A stretch of DNA of 64,000 nt. Source: Shimia ponticola. Its GTDB lineage: Bacteria; Pseudomonadota; Alphaproteobacteria; Rhodobacterales; Rhodobacteraceae. A model generated the notes under the pieces. It was not told where the DNA came from and did no database searches. It saw only the letters and a list, made by a program, of their open reading frames with translations. Shown in pieces: positions 44,520 through 54,063 of the stretch; the first letter of the stretch is position 1; every line of letters begins with the position of its first letter. The stretch covers positions 310,001 to 374,000 of the forward strand of contig NZ_VCDK01000002.1 in assembly GCF_007995215.1 (NCBI RefSeq), read 5' to 3'. The translations under genes and the position numbers were made by a program.

Positions 44520-45576
44520 TCTTTCCCTTGGCCTCGCCGATCGCTACGCCAATGGCTTTGATCGTCGCGCCTTTAGCAGGGCCAAGGCGGCACGTGTCCC
44601 AGATGTCGTTGTCCCGGCAAAAGCGGTTCATGGCGCGGATCGTTTTTGTGGTGAGCATCCCGGAGGGGCGGCCGGGCGCATAGCCCATCTTTGCCAGTTC
44701 CAATTGGATGATACGAATGGCGCCGTTGCGCGATTTCCGTGCTGTCAAAGCCAGACCTCGGCTGAAAAGTGGTGCTGGCGCGTCAGCCAGGATTTCCTCA
44801 GAGGCAACCCAAAAGCGTTCTGGCTTGGTTTGCGCAGCAAGGCGCAGCGCGTGCTCAATGCGGATCTTTGTGCGCAGGTTTGGATTGTCCAAAAGCTCTG
44901 TTTGGAGGTCGATTTGCGCGTATGGCTTCGTTTGGCTCAGATAGATCAGAGCTGCTTCCGCAGCTTTACCTGAAAATCGACTTTCCGGATCACGGTGCAA
45001 AGCGAGAACGTCATCAAGATGATCCTTGGCCGTGATCCCGTAGGTCTTTGCGGCATCATGATAACGGATCGCACTGACCAAGGCTTCTGGCTCTGAGAGG
45101 AAGTCCGCCCATCGCGCCGCCATTTCGGCGTTCGTCGCGGCGCCCATCGCGCCCGTCGCATGGGCCAAAACCCGACGCATGTCAGCGGATTTGACCTCGG
45201 CCTCAATCGCCAATGCGTATTGATCATCGGCGTCCGCAAAACGCCCGGCACGCGCGAGGTATTTTGCATAGGATACACGCGCGCTTTCCCGACCGCCTTG
45301 GATCGCTGCCAGATATGCGTTTTCAGCTAATTCCTGCGAGGCGTCCGTGCCGATGCCCTGTGCGTAATAGGTTCCCAGACGCGCAGTGGCGCGCAGGTTT
45401 CCGGCATCTGACAGTTCCGAAAGGATTTCAAAGGCGCGCTCTGGGTCGTAGGTTGCAGTTTCTCCAACCCGGTGCGCTTCTGCCAAGGCATAAAGCTCTT
45501 TGGCTTCGGCCTTTGTAAAGGCTGACGCGGTCGTTGGGATTGCAAGGCAGCAGAGCAAAGCAATGGTGCGAAACAT
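44512..45576 (-). CDS. Exported Sel1-repeat-like protein with C-terminal peptidoglycan-binding-like region
   Basis: The 354-residue product has a signal peptide (about residues 1-19, ending TASA). Helical repeats of the Sel1/TPR kind follow (for example AGNLRATARLGTYYAQGIG), and a C-terminal segment (about 285-345, with IRIIQLELAKMGYAPGRPSGMLTTKTIRAM in part) resembles the PG_binding_1 fold. Such proteins often scaffold complexes in the periplasm. The ATG at 45576 has an ideal AGGAGG, but that site lies in the 3' arm of a 13-bp inverted repeat (see the hairpin feature). The gene overlaps the aldolase end by eight bases. Function unknown. Confidence 0.8.
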   Translation of the reverse strand: MFRTIALLCCLAIPTTASAFTKAEAKELYALAEAHRVGETATYDPERAFEILSELSDAGNLRATARLGTYYAQGIGTDASQELAENAYLAAIQGGRESARVSYAKYLARAGRFADADDQYALAIEAEVKSADMRRVLAHATGAMGAATNAEMAARWADFLSEPEALVSAIRYHDAAKTYGITAKDHLDDVLALHRDPESRFSGKAAEAALIYLSQTKPYAQIDLQTELLDNPNLRTKIRIEHALRLAAQTKPERFWVASEEILADAPAPLFSRGLALTARKSRNGAIRIIQLELAKMGYAPGRPSGMLTTKTIRAMNRFCRDNDIWDTCRLGPAKGATIKAIGVAIGEAKGKIS

Positions 45577-45580
45577 GAAA

Positions 45581-45619
45581 AACCTCCTGATAGCGATGTG
45601 CAAAATCTATCAGGAGGTT
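45581..45619 (-). promoter_or_regulatory. 13-bp inverted repeat that pairs with the ribosome binding site of the Sel1-like gene
   Basis: On the minus-strand RNA, AACCTCCTGATAG and CTATCAGGAGGTT form a perfect 13-bp stem around a 13-base loop. The 3' arm contains the AGGAGG that would start translation of the Sel1-like gene and is followed by TTTTTC and its ATG. The same structure also looks like an intrinsic terminator for the methyltransferase gene 53 bases upstream. It could therefore end that transcript or block translation from read-through RNA. Confidence 0.7.
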
Positions 45620-45671
45620 GGTCCCCGGTGTTGGGGTCAAAGGGTCATCGACCTATCCCAAAGAAGAGGTG

Positions 45672-46739
45672 TTAGGCCCGGCGACGGCGACGTCCGGCCC
45701 GGCCACCTGCAGGGGCTGCATCCGGGTCTTTGTTGAAATTGATCCAGGCTGCACCACCCGTATCGTTGTCGGTCAGGAAGTTCGCGGCGCGAATGGCCTC
45801 CATTTCCTTGCCCGGGCGCGGCTTGGTCGATCCAAGACCAAACATCTTGCAGAAGGCTTCGTCATCCATGTCCGGCGGCAGCATGATGCCAGCCGCTTCG
45901 ACCTCTGCCTTTTTCTCGGCCAGTTTCTTGGGGCCGACGGGCAGGGCGACAGGGTTCATGATGGCCGATGTCATACCGGCGGTCATCGCCATCGGCAGAA
46001 ACGCGTTATTGATCCCGTGGCGGTTCGGTAGACCGAATGAGATATTGGATGCGCCACAGGTCGTGTTCACACCAAGTTCCTCGCGCAGACGGCGCACAAG
46101 GGTAAAGACCTGAAGACCAGCCGTACCCATGGCTCCGATGGGCATGACCAATGGGTCCACCACGATGTCATGGGCAGGAATGCCGTGATCTGCAGCGCGC
46201 TCAACGATCTTCTTGGCCACAGCAAAACGGACATCCGGGTCTTCGGAGATGCCGGTGTCGTCGTTCGAAATCGCAACCACTGGCACGTTGTATTTCGCGA
46301 CAAGCGGCAGAACCATCTCAAGCCGTTCTTCTTCGCCTGTGACCGAGTTCAAAAGCGGACGACCTTGGGCAGCGGCAAGGCCGTTTTCCAACGCGCCGGG
46401 AACCGAACTGTCGATGCACAAGGGGCAATCCGTGACCGCTTGTACCGTTTCCACCAGCTGTTTCATCAACTCTGGTTCGACAAAGTTGTTGTCGGCGTAG
46501 CGGGGGTCTTCTGCCATCTTGTTTGAAAAGACAGCGCCAGAGTTGATGTCCAGCACGTTTGCACCGGCAGCGACCTGCGCAATGGCATCCGCTTCAACCC
46601 GGCTGAAATCGCCGCGCTCCAGTTCCTCGTTCAGGATCTTGCGACCTGTTGGGTTGATGCGTTCGCCGATCACGCAGAAGGGCTCGTCAAAACCGATGAT
46701 GGCGGTTTTGGTTTTGGACTCGATGACGGTGCGGGTCAT
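45672..46739 (-). CDS. Methyltetrahydrofolate:corrinoid methyltransferase (pterin-binding family)
   Basis: The 355-residue protein has the pterin-binding TIM barrel shared by MetH and acetogen methyltransferases: VIGERINPTGRKIL near the start, VLDINSG, ISNDDTGI and the later GASNISFGLPNRH. It moves methyl groups between a corrinoid protein and tetrahydrofolate. The last about 60 residues are an extra low-complexity Ala/Gly/Arg tail (GGRAGRRRRRA). It is the last gene of a three-gene minus-strand unit with a MetF-like reductase. The corrinoid protein and a substrate methyltransferase, which usually accompany it, are not in the window. Confidence 0.88.
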   Translation of the reverse strand: MTRTVIESKTKTAIIGFDEPFCVIGERINPTGRKILNEELERGDFSRVEADAIAQVAAGANVLDINSGAVFSNKMAEDPRYADNNFVEPELMKQLVETVQAVTDCPLCIDSSVPGALENGLAAAQGRPLLNSVTGEEERLEMVLPLVAKYNVPVVAISNDDTGISEDPDVRFAVAKKIVERAADHGIPAHDIVVDPLVMPIGAMGTAGLQVFTLVRRLREELGVNTTCGASNISFGLPNRHGINNAFLPMAMTAGMTSAIMNPVALPVGPKKLAEKKAEVEAAGIMLPPDMDDEAFCKMFGLGSTKPRPGKEMEAIRAANFLTDNDTGGAAWINFNKDPDAAPAGGRAGRRRRRA

Positions 46740-46762
46740 AGTTCTTCTTTATTGTTGGTGTG

Positions 46763-47686
46763 TCAGCCAGCAGCGGGCACGCCAGCCGCGCCGCCATGGG
46801 TTTGCGTCCAGGTAGCATTGGTCTTGATGCCGCCCAATGGAAAGAAATGCACATTTGTTATGTTGAAATCTCGATTTGCGGCTTTGTGCGCAGCCAGTTC
46901 TGCCAGGAACTCGTTTGGTTCGAATGGCAACAACAGTTTGGTGACGTCTTTAGCGCGCTTTTGCAGGACACGCAGCGATGCGCCAACGCCGCAAGCAATC
47001 GAGAACTTGATCAGCGTCTGAAGTTTGGCAGGGCCCGCAACACCGATGTGAATGGGCAGCGTGATGCCAGCGGCTTGCAGGCTGTCTGCCCATTGAATCA
47101 CGGGGCCAGCCTCGAAGCAGAATTGGGTCGCGATGGCCATCTGAGCGTCAGAGGTTTCCGAGAAAGCCTGTTTCCAGCGGAGCGCGGCCTCGACATTTGT
47201 CATGCTTCCGTCGGCATCAATGTCCTTGTTGCCCTCAGGGTGGCCCGCAACATGCAGACGTGTATAGCCTGCGTCGCCAAATGCACCGCTTTCGAGCAAT
47301 TGCATCGAGCTTTCGTAATCGCCGTGCGGTTTATCAACACCGCCCGCCAAGAGCAGCGCCTGATCTACGCCTGCCTCGCCCTGATACCGTGCAATCCAGT
47401 CGCGCAAGGTGGCTTCATCCTTGATGATGCGGGCAGGGAAGTGGGGCATGACCTTGAACCCGTCAGCCGACAACCGCTTTGCTGTTGCTACCATGTCTTC
47501 GATCGGCGTGCCTTCGATATGCGCGATGTAAACACGGGTGCCTTCAGGCAGGATGGCGCGAAAATCCTCAACCTTCTCAGCGGTGCGCGGCATCACCTCG
47601 ATCGAAAAGTCCTTGAGGAAAGCTTCGAGTTCGGGGTTGACCTCTTGCACCTCTGGCGCGTCGGTTTTGAATTTGAACAAAGCCAT
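46763..47686 (-). CDS. Methylenetetrahydrofolate reductase-like protein
   Basis: The 307-residue product resembles MetF: residues such as ARIIKDEATLRDWI, LLLAGG, HPEGNKD and MAIATQFCFE match the family's FAD and folate-site segments. It probably interconverts methylene- and methyl-tetrahydrofolate. It differs from housekeeping MetF at the N-terminus and sits directly upstream of the corrinoid methyltransferase, so it likely oxidises methyl-THF produced by demethylation rather than making methionine. It is 23 bases from the next gene. Confidence 0.85.
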   Translation of the reverse strand: MALFKFKTDAPEVQEVNPELEAFLKDFSIEVMPRTAEKVEDFRAILPEGTRVYIAHIEGTPIEDMVATAKRLSADGFKVMPHFPARIIKDEATLRDWIARYQGEAGVDQALLLAGGVDKPHGDYESSMQLLESGAFGDAGYTRLHVAGHPEGNKDIDADGSMTNVEAALRWKQAFSETSDAQMAIATQFCFEAGPVIQWADSLQAAGITLPIHIGVAGPAKLQTLIKFSIACGVGASLRVLQKRAKDVTKLLLPFEPNEFLAELAAHKAANRDFNITNVHFFPLGGIKTNATWTQTHGGAAGVPAAG

Positions 47687-47697
47687 GGGCAGGTTCC

Positions 47698-47994
47698 TTA
47701 TGCGCGGCCATCGTTGGCGATCAACGCCTTGATGCGGTCGGTGTCATATTCGGCATCAAGGCGGGCTGCCTCTGCCTCGGCGATTTCGCTTGGGTCCCCG
47801 TCAACGGTATAAGGGGCTGCCTTGCGCCACTCAGCCAGATAAGCATCGGTATCAGATGCGCCAACCTTCATTGCGGCGCGATCAATGGCCTGCTCAAACC
47901 GCTCTGGCAGCGGCTTTTTTGCACCACGACGGCCCTTGCCCACGATGACTTGGGCCGGGATGTCGCGCCAATACACGATGGTGACGTCTGGCAT
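47698..47994 (-). CDS. Small CvfC-like 'virulence factor' family protein
   Basis: This 98-residue protein begins MPDVTIVYWRDIPAQVIVGKG and ends in an acidic helix. It fits the family named 'virulence factor' (PF13769) after a Staphylococcus protein, which in Rhodobacteraceae occurs next to corrinoid methyltransferase genes. Its function is not known to me; the name is misleading for this organism. AGGAA lies before the ATG. It heads the minus-strand unit with the MetF-like and corrinoid methyltransferase genes. Confidence 0.75.
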   Translation of the reverse strand: MPDVTIVYWRDIPAQVIVGKGRRGAKKPLPERFEQAIDRAAMKVGASDTDAYLAEWRKAAPYTVDGDPSEIAEAEAARLDAEYDTDRIKALIANDGRA

Positions 47995-48131
47995 GTGTGA
48001 TTCCTAACTTCAGTTGGTTCGTTCTAATGGGGCGATGTGTGTTCGCATGGTCGAATTTCGACAAAAATGCCCAGACAAACGACGAGCAGAACCGCGCAGG
48101 GCGGCAAAGGCTTTCGTGTCCGTGGCAGGTG

Positions 48132-48160
48132 TTGCGCGACAAAGGGAAAGAGACTACCTT
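48132..48160 (+). promoter_or_regulatory. Possible promoter for the Ppx/GppA gene
   Basis: TTGCGC (48132-48137) and TACCTT (48155-48160) are separated by 17 bases and lie 31 bases before the start of the ppx/gppA gene. They resemble alphaproteobacterial housekeeping promoters. The rest of the divergent 196-base region holds a GTCGAA-T-TTCGAC palindrome at 48050-48062. Confidence 0.35.
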
Positions 48161-48190
48161 TTCAGCAACTCGATATGAAAGGCGCGACCC

Positions 48191-49297
48191 ATGGCGCCAC
48201 AGCGTCCCAGCAGTGCGGGCGCGCTCCCTGAAACGGTTGAACCGCCAGCACTGTCTTCCGGCCCGTCCAGCCCGCTCTATGCGGCGTTGGATCTGGGCAC
48301 AAATAGTTGCCGCATGTTGATTGCCCGTCCGAAGGGCCATCAATTTGAGGTTGTGGATAGTTTCTCAAAGGCTGTCCAACTTGGCCAAGGGCTTGAAAGC
48401 ACTGGCCGATTGTCGCGTGCGTCGATGTCAAAGACCGTGCAGGCGATGCGCATTTGCCGTCAGAAGCTGAAACAGCACAAAGTTCGGAAAATGCGGCTGG
48501 TGGCAACAGAGGCGTGCCGCCGGGCCAGCAATGCCAAGGATTTCGTGCGCTACGTCAAACGCGAAACAGGGCTGGCGCTGGACATCATCGATCCCAAGGA
48601 CGAGGCGCGCTATGCCGTCATATCCTGTGCGCCACTTGTCTCCAAAAGCACCGAGCAACTCTTGATCGTTGATATCGGAGGTGGCTCAACAGAGCTGGTC
48701 TGGATCGACCTCAGTCACGTGAAAAAGTCGCGTCGTCGAAAGGCGATCATGGATTTTCACGCTGGCTTTGAGGCCACTGAAAGCGGCGCACGTGTTGTCG
48801 ATTGGATTTCGGTGCCTTTAGGCGTTGCCACGCTGCGTGATCAATTCGATGACGTGAGCGATGACGCCGCGCGCTTTGCGCTGATGAGCTGGTTCTTCGA
48901 AGAGAACCTTGCAGATTTCGCACCCTATGCGACCGAGCAGGCGCGCGAGGGCTTCCAAATCATCGGGACAAGCGGAACGGTCACAACCGTTGCCGCATCA
49001 CACTTGGGATTGAAGCGTTATGACCGTACCAAGGTGGACGGTTTGCGCATGAACTCGGATCAGATTGACCGGGTGATCCGAGATTACCTAACGCTTGGTC
49101 CAGAAGGGCGGCGACACGACCCGCGCATTGGCCGCGACCGCCAAGCCTTGATCATGTCGGGTGCTGCGATCTTGCAGGCCTTACTGCGGTGCTGGCCAAC
49201 GGATCGGCTCTCTGTGGCGGATCGCGGCCTGCGTGAAGGTTTGCTTTATGCGCAGATGACGGCAGATGGCGTGCTGACCGGAACGGGAAGAAACTGA
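48191..49297 (+). CDS. Ppx/GppA family exopolyphosphatase/guanosine pentaphosphatase
   Basis: The 368-residue protein belongs to the ASKHA fold phosphatases that degrade polyphosphate or pppGpp. The phosphate-1 motif is [16 protein letters not shown], the second is [16 protein letters not shown], and [14 protein letters not shown] and [11 protein letters not shown] follow. It lacks the C-terminal HD domain of E. coli Ppx, as is common in alphaproteobacteria. A proline- and serine-rich N-terminal extension of about 25 residues precedes the domain. It overlaps rlmE by one base, so the two are coupled. Confidence 0.92.
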   Translation: MAPQRPSSAGALPETVEPPALSSGPSSPLYAALDLGTNSCRMLIARPKGHQFEVVDSFSKAVQLGQGLESTGRLSRASMSKTVQAMRICRQKLKQHKVRKMRLVATEACRRASNAKDFVRYVKRETGLALDIIDPKDEARYAVISCAPLVSKSTEQLLIVDIGGGSTELVWIDLSHVKKSRRRKAIMDFHAGFEATESGARVVDWISVPLGVATLRDQFDDVSDDAARFALMSWFFEENLADFAPYATEQAREGFQIIGTSGTVTTVAASHLGLKRYDRTKVDGLRMNSDQIDRVIRDYLTLGPEGRRHDPRIGRDRQALIMSGAAILQALLRCWPTDRLSVADRGLREGLLYAQMTADGVLTGTGRN

Positions 49298-50019
49298 TGG
49301 CAAAACGTCCGGGAAATACGTCGGGCCGTGGGCAACGCGACCTTCGGGTCAAGGTCAAGACAGCGCGCGGGCGCAAGCTGTCTTCAAAGCTTTGGCTCGA
49401 ACGGCAGTTGAACGATCCCTATGTCAAACGTGCCAAGGCCGAGGGCTATCGGGGTCGCGCGGCGTTCAAGATTCTTGAGTTGGACGACAAATACCGCTTT
49501 CTCGTGCCTGGCGCGCGGGTCGTGGATCTTGGCTGTGCGCCCGGCGGGTGGTGTCAGGTCGCAGTCAAACGTGTGAACGCGCTCGGCGAAAAGTCTGGCA
49601 AGGCTCAGGGAACCGTCCTTGGCGTCGACCTGCAAGAGGTCGAGCCGCTCGCGGGCGCTGAATTGCATGTCTTGGATTTTCTATCCGACGATGCGGATGA
49701 AAAGGTCAAAGGCTGGCTGGGTGGCAAAGCCGACGTCGTCATGTCGGACATGGCCGCCGCAAGCTCGGGGCACAAACAAACCGACCATTTGCGCATTATG
49801 GCGCTTTGTGAGGCGGCCGCATATTTCGCTTTCGACGTTTTGGACGAAGGCGGCACTTTTGTTGCAAAAGTGCTAGCAGGCGGGGCAGAAGGCGACCTTC
49901 AGCGCCTCTTGAAGCAGAAATTTGAAAAGGTTGCCAATGTAAAACCCGGCGCTTCTCGGTCTGATAGCTCTGAGAAGTTTGTTGTAGCAACCGGGTTTCG
50001 CGGGAGCGGTGATCAATAG
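49297..50019 (+). CDS. rlmE: 23S rRNA (uridine-2552 2'-O)-methyltransferase
   Basis: RlmE (FtsJ/RrmJ) methylates the 2'-OH of U2552 in the ribosomal A-loop. The 240-residue product has the SAM motif [16 protein letters not shown] and the K-D-K-E catalytic set, seen in [26 protein letters not shown] and [10 protein letters not shown]. It carries about 25 extra basic residues at the N-terminus compared with the E. coli enzyme. The ATG overlaps the stop of the phosphatase gene. Confidence 0.94.
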   Translation: MAKRPGNTSGRGQRDLRVKVKTARGRKLSSKLWLERQLNDPYVKRAKAEGYRGRAAFKILELDDKYRFLVPGARVVDLGCAPGGWCQVAVKRVNALGEKSGKAQGTVLGVDLQEVEPLAGAELHVLDFLSDDADEKVKGWLGGKADVVMSDMAAASSGHKQTDHLRIMALCEAAAYFAFDVLDEGGTFVAKVLAGGAEGDLQRLLKQKFEKVANVKPGASRSDSSEKFVVATGFRGSGDQ

Positions 50020-50058
50020 TCTAGTGCAGTCTTGATGGCGGCTGGCGCGACGTTGTGA

Positions 50059-50835
50059 TCATGAAATTAAAATCCGTGTTCCCGCATCCTTGCACACGGT
50101 CTGCACCCGCTCACTTGGCGCTTGATCGGTCACGAAGACGTCCAACTCCGCCAGATTTGCGATCCGCACCGGGGCCTGTCGCGTGAACTTGGTATGATCT
50201 GCTGCCAGAATGCTGGAGCGCGCTTGTCGCAAAATGGTCTGTGCGACACGGACTTCGGCGGCGTCGAAGTCGAGCAGATCGCCAGCTTGGTCCAAGGCGG
50301 ACGTGCCGATGACTGCAAAATCAACCTTGTAGCGCTCTATCGTTGCGGCGGCGGCATCGCCGACAAGCCCCCCGTCAGAACGGCGCAGCTGGCCGCCTGC
50401 AACGATGACTTCGCAGCTTTCATTCTGGGCAAGGATGTTGGCGACATTCAGGTTATTTGTGACCACCATCATGTTGGAATGGCTGAGCAATTCCTTTGCG
50501 ACGGCTTCTGTGGTGGTGCCGATGTTCAAAAACAGTGAACTGTCATTCGGAATCAGACGCGAGACACGCGCACCGATACGTGCTTTGCGGTCGCGGTTCA
50601 GCGCCTGCCGATCAGCATAGCCGATATGGCGGACGCCAGAGGGCAGGATGGCTCCGCCGTGGACGCGTTCAAGCAATCCGGCATCTACGAGTTTGCGCAG
50701 GTCCGTCCGAATGGTTTGGGGCGTCACCCCGATCTCGTGGGCAAGCCGTGTTGCGTTGACCTGACCCGCACTGCGTGCCGCCGAAAGGATGCGCGCATGA
50801 CGCAGCGGTTCAGACAAGCTTTCGTTTTTGTTCAT
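50059..50835 (-). CDS. glpR: DeoR-family repressor of glycerol use
   Basis: The 258-residue protein has the N-terminal DeoR helix-turn-helix (TRLAHEIGVTPQTIRTDLRKL, then GLLERVHGGA) and a C-terminal sugar-phosphate sensor (NIGTTTEAVA and VAGGQLRRSDGGLVGDAA). It lies divergent from glpD, so it should repress glpD-glpK until glycerol-3-phosphate is present. The start has no clear ribosome site. The intergenic region and its own first codons hold copies of AAACGAAAGC, which are likely operators. Confidence 0.88.
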   Translation of the reverse strand: MNKNESLSEPLRHARILSAARSAGQVNATRLAHEIGVTPQTIRTDLRKLVDAGLLERVHGGAILPSGVRHIGYADRQALNRDRKARIGARVSRLIPNDSSLFLNIGTTTEAVAKELLSHSNMMVVTNNLNVANILAQNESCEVIVAGGQLRRSDGGLVGDAAAATIERYKVDFAVIGTSALDQAGDLLDFDAAEVRVAQTILRQARSSILAADHTKFTRQAPVRIANLAELDVFVTDQAPSERVQTVCKDAGTRILIS

Positions 50836-50910
50836 AAGGAGAAAATAAACGAAAGCGGATCTGCGGGAAAGTCCACTTTTGCGCAGAAAATGCCCTAATC
50901 AAGCGAAAGT
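50818..50910. promoter_or_regulatory. Repeated AA(A/G)CGAAAG boxes between glpR and glpD
   Basis: GCTTTCGTTT at 50818-50827 and AAACGAAAGC at 50847-50856 are a perfect 10-bp inverted repeat 19 bases apart. AAGCGAAAGT at 50901-50910 is a third near copy. Short tandem or inverted TTTCG-type repeats are typical of DeoR-family operators. One copy lies within the first codons of glpR, so the repressor may also limit its own expression. Confidence 0.55.
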
Positions 50911-50975
50911 CATGCTGATAAGCGCGTGTAAGCATGCGTGTCCTGCGTTAGCGGATACGCAACTCGGAGGGTGTC

Positions 50976-52541
50976 ATGGCTGACTACGATCTTTTTATCA
51001 TCGGTGGCGGGATCAATGGCTGCGGGATCGCGCGTGACGCGGCAGGTCGCGGCATGAATGTTGGGCTGGCCGAGATGAAGGACCTTGGTTGGGCCACGTC
51101 ATCGGCATCCACGAAGCTGTTCCATGGTGGGTTGCGGTATCTTGAGTATTTCGAATTCCGGCTTGTCCGTGAAAGCCTGATCGAGCGGGAGCGCCTCCTC
51201 AACGCCATGCCGCATATCTCTTGGCCGATGCGCTTTGTCCTACCGTACCACAAAGACATGCGGTTTGAGAGCACGACCCCGACATCCAAGCTGCTGACCC
51301 GCATCATGCCTTGGATGAAGGGGCGGCGGCCCGCTTGGCTGATCCGGTTGGGTTTGTTTTTGTATGACAATCTGGGCGGACGCAAAATCCTGCCAGCAAC
51401 GTCGACAATCGCCCTTCGCTCTGCACCCGAGGGCGCACCGTTGCAGGACAAATTCGCCAAGGCATACGAATACTCGGACTGCTGGGTCGAAGATAGCCGA
51501 CTAGTGATCCTGTGCGCCCGCGATGCCGAGGCGCGTGGTGCGACGATTATGTCCCGGACCAAGGTGATCCGCGCCGAACGGGTCGGTGAACTTTGGGAAA
51601 TCACGTTGGAAAACGAAGGTGGGCAACGCGTTGTGACGGCAAAAGCGCTGATCAACGCCGGCGGCCCGTGGGTAGAAGACGTGATCCGCGGCAAGGTGGG
51701 CATCAATTCCTCTGAAGGTGTCCGGCTTGTTCGCGGCAGCCACATTGTCACGCGAAAGCTCTACGACCACGACAAGTGCTACTTCTTTCAGGGGGAAGAC
51801 GGGCGCATCATCTTTGCGATCCCCTATGAAAACGACTTCACGCTTATCGGGACCACGGACGCCGAACACACCGATCCCGCGACGCAGCCGACCTGCACCC
51901 CGGAAGAGCGCGATTACCTGATGGCGTTTGCATCCAAGTATATCAAAACGCCTGTGACCAAAGAAGACATCGTTTGGACTTACTCGGGTGTGCGCCCGCT
52001 TTATGATGATGGGGCATCCAATGCCTCTGCGGCGACGCGTGACTACGTCTTTACCCTCGATCAATCTGGTGCGCCGCTTTTGAACGTGTTTGGGGGCAAG
52101 ATCACGACGTTCCGCAAATTGGCAGAGCACGCACTTGAAAAGCTCGAAGAGGCAATGCCGATACCTGGGCAATCCTGGACCGCCAACGCCAATATGCCGG
52201 GTGGTGACTTCGAGGTGCATCAAGTTCCTGAAAAGATTGAACGTCTCCAACAGGACTATCCGTTTCTTGACCGCGCATGGGCGACCCGCCTGATCAAGGC
52301 GTATGGGACCGAGGCATGGGATGTGCTTGGCACCGCCCAATCGGCAGAGGATCTGGGCGAGGTCTTTGGAGCAACACTCACGGAGCGTGAAGTGGAATGG
52401 CTGATGACCCGCGAATTTGCGACCACGGCCGAAGATATCCTCTGGCGTCGATCCAAGCTTGGCCTCAGACTGGACGAACCCGAGGTCGAGGCTTTGACCG
52501 CTTGGGTGGACGATCACCGGGTCGCGCAGCGGGCGGCGTGA
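50976..52541 (+). CDS. glpD: Glycerol-3-phosphate dehydrogenase (FAD-dependent)
   Basis: GlpD oxidises glycerol-3-phosphate to dihydroxyacetone phosphate at the inner membrane and passes electrons to ubiquinone. The 521-residue protein starts with the Rossmann motif [21 protein letters not shown] in part, then [16 protein letters not shown] and the family's C-terminal DAO domain. CGGAGGG precedes the ATG. glpK follows after 28 bases, giving a compact glycerol operon under GlpR. Confidence 0.95.
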   Translation: MADYDLFIIGGGINGCGIARDAAGRGMNVGLAEMKDLGWATSSASTKLFHGGLRYLEYFEFRLVRESLIERERLLNAMPHISWPMRFVLPYHKDMRFESTTPTSKLLTRIMPWMKGRRPAWLIRLGLFLYDNLGGRKILPATSTIALRSAPEGAPLQDKFAKAYEYSDCWVEDSRLVILCARDAEARGATIMSRTKVIRAERVGELWEITLENEGGQRVVTAKALINAGGPWVEDVIRGKVGINSSEGVRLVRGSHIVTRKLYDHDKCYFFQGEDGRIIFAIPYENDFTLIGTTDAEHTDPATQPTCTPEERDYLMAFASKYIKTPVTKEDIVWTYSGVRPLYDDGASNASAATRDYVFTLDQSGAPLLNVFGGKITTFRKLAEHALEKLEEAMPIPGQSWTANANMPGGDFEVHQVPEKIERLQQDYPFLDRAWATRLIKAYGTEAWDVLGTAQSAEDLGEVFGATLTEREVEWLMTREFATTAEDILWRRSKLGLRLDEPEVEALTAWVDDHRVAQRAA

Positions 52542-52569
52542 AGACAGACGAATAAAGGGGAGGGGACCG

Positions 52570-54057
52570 ATGGGCTACATCATGGCCATCGATCAGGGCA
52601 CAACATCAAGCCGTGCGATCATCTTTGACAGCGCGATGAAGGTTGTCGCGACCGCACAAGAGGAATTCACGCAGCATTTCCCGAATTCCGGTTGGGTTGA
52701 ACATGATCCTGCTGACCTTTGGGGCACGGTCGTGGCGACCGCGCGCGGCGCCATGGAGCGCGCTGATATCACCGCCGGTGACATCGCGGCGATTGGGATC
52801 ACAAACCAGCGTGAGACGACCCTGGTGTGGGACCGCGAAAGCGGGAAACCGATCCACAACGCCATCGTCTGGCAGGACAGGCGGACCGAGCCGTTCTGCA
52901 AAGAGCTGCGCGCAGAAGGCTTTGAGGCGGAAATCACAAAACGTACGGGCCTGTTGGCTGACCCATATTTCAGCGGAACCAAGGTGCACTACATCCTGAA
53001 TACCGTCGATGGCGCCAAAGAGGCCGCGCAGGCGGGCAAGCTGATGTTTGGCACCGTCGATTGCTATCTGATCTGGAAGCTGACCGGCGGCAAAGCGCAT
53101 GTCACCGACGCCACCAACGCCGCGCGGACGATGCTTTACAACATCCGCGAAGGCTGCTGGGACGATGTGATCTGTGAACGGTTCGGCATCCCGATGTCGA
53201 TGCTGCCGGAGGTGCGCGATTGCGCGTCTGACTTTGGCGTCACACGCGGCGATTTGTTCGGAGCGGAAATCCCGATCATGGGCGTTGCCGGAGACCAACA
53301 GGCCGCCACAGTCGGACAGGCCTGCTTTGATGCGGGGATGTTGAAATCGACATACGGAACTGGCTGTTTTGCCCTCTTGAATACCGGCGACACGCTGGTC
53401 GAAAGCCAAAACAGGTTGCTCGGAACGATTGCCTATCAGTTCGACGGCAAACCAACCTACGCCTTGGAAGGCTCGATCTTTATTGCGGGTGCCGTGGTCC
53501 AATGGTTGCGTGACGGTCTTAAGATCATTCGCGAGGCCGCCGAAACACAGCCTTTGGCTGAAACGGCTGATACCACGCAGGATCTTTACCTTGTGCCCGC
53601 GTTCACAGGCCTCGGCGCACCTTACTGGGATGCAGAATGTCGCGGCGCGATTTACGGTCTTACCCGTGGTTCTGGTCCGGCGGAATTTGCCAAGGCAGCT
53701 TTGGAAAGCGTGGGCTTCCAGACCCGTGATCTGTCAGAGGCCATGCGCGCGGATTGGACATCATCGGGCGGCGACAACGTGCTGCGCGTCGATGGTGGCA
53801 TGAGCGCAAGCGATTGGACCATGCAATTCCTTGCCGATATCCTCGGCGCGCCGGTTGATCGTCCAGAAGTCCTTGAGACAACTGCTTTGGGTGCCGCTTG
53901 GCTGGCCGGGCAGCGGGCGGGCGTTTACCCCGACCAAGCTGGCTTTGCCGAGACTTGGGCGCTAGATCGGCGGTTTGAGCCACGGATGGATGCCGCGACC
54001 CGCGACGCCCGCTATGCAGGTTGGAAAGACGCCGTTTCGCGGACCTTGTCGCGCTGA
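52570..54057 (+). CDS. glpK: Glycerol kinase
   Basis: GlpK phosphorylates glycerol with ATP. The 495-residue FGGY kinase shows [16 protein letters not shown] at the N-terminus, [21 protein letters not shown], and the ATP-site block [14 protein letters not shown] and [26 protein letters not shown] gives a strong ribosome site. With GlpD it converts glycerol to dihydroxyacetone phosphate. No glycerol facilitator gene is present here. The gene converges with the cytochrome module, with only six bases between the stops. Confidence 0.96.
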   Translation: MGYIMAIDQGTTSSRAIIFDSAMKVVATAQEEFTQHFPNSGWVEHDPADLWGTVVATARGAMERADITAGDIAAIGITNQRETTLVWDRESGKPIHNAIVWQDRRTEPFCKELRAEGFEAEITKRTGLLADPYFSGTKVHYILNTVDGAKEAAQAGKLMFGTVDCYLIWKLTGGKAHVTDATNAARTMLYNIREGCWDDVICERFGIPMSMLPEVRDCASDFGVTRGDLFGAEIPIMGVAGDQQAATVGQACFDAGMLKSTYGTGCFALLNTGDTLVESQNRLLGTIAYQFDGKPTYALEGSIFIAGAVVQWLRDGLKIIREAAETQPLAETADTTQDLYLVPAFTGLGAPYWDAECRGAIYGLTRGSGPAEFAKAALESVGFQTRDLSEAMRADWTSSGGDNVLRVDGGMSASDWTMQFLADILGAPVDRPEVLETTALGAAWLAGQRAGVYPDQAGFAETWALDRRFEPRMDAATRDARYAGWKDAVSRTLSR

Positions 54058-54063
54058 CGGTCC

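Noticed and set aside
46760-47812. 350-codon plus-strand frame opposite the MetF-like gene
   Set aside because: It covers a conserved minus-strand gene and reads as low-quality antisense sequence.
51501-52517. 338-codon minus-strand frame inside glpD
   Set aside because: glpD is intact and conserved; the antisense frame has no recognisable features.
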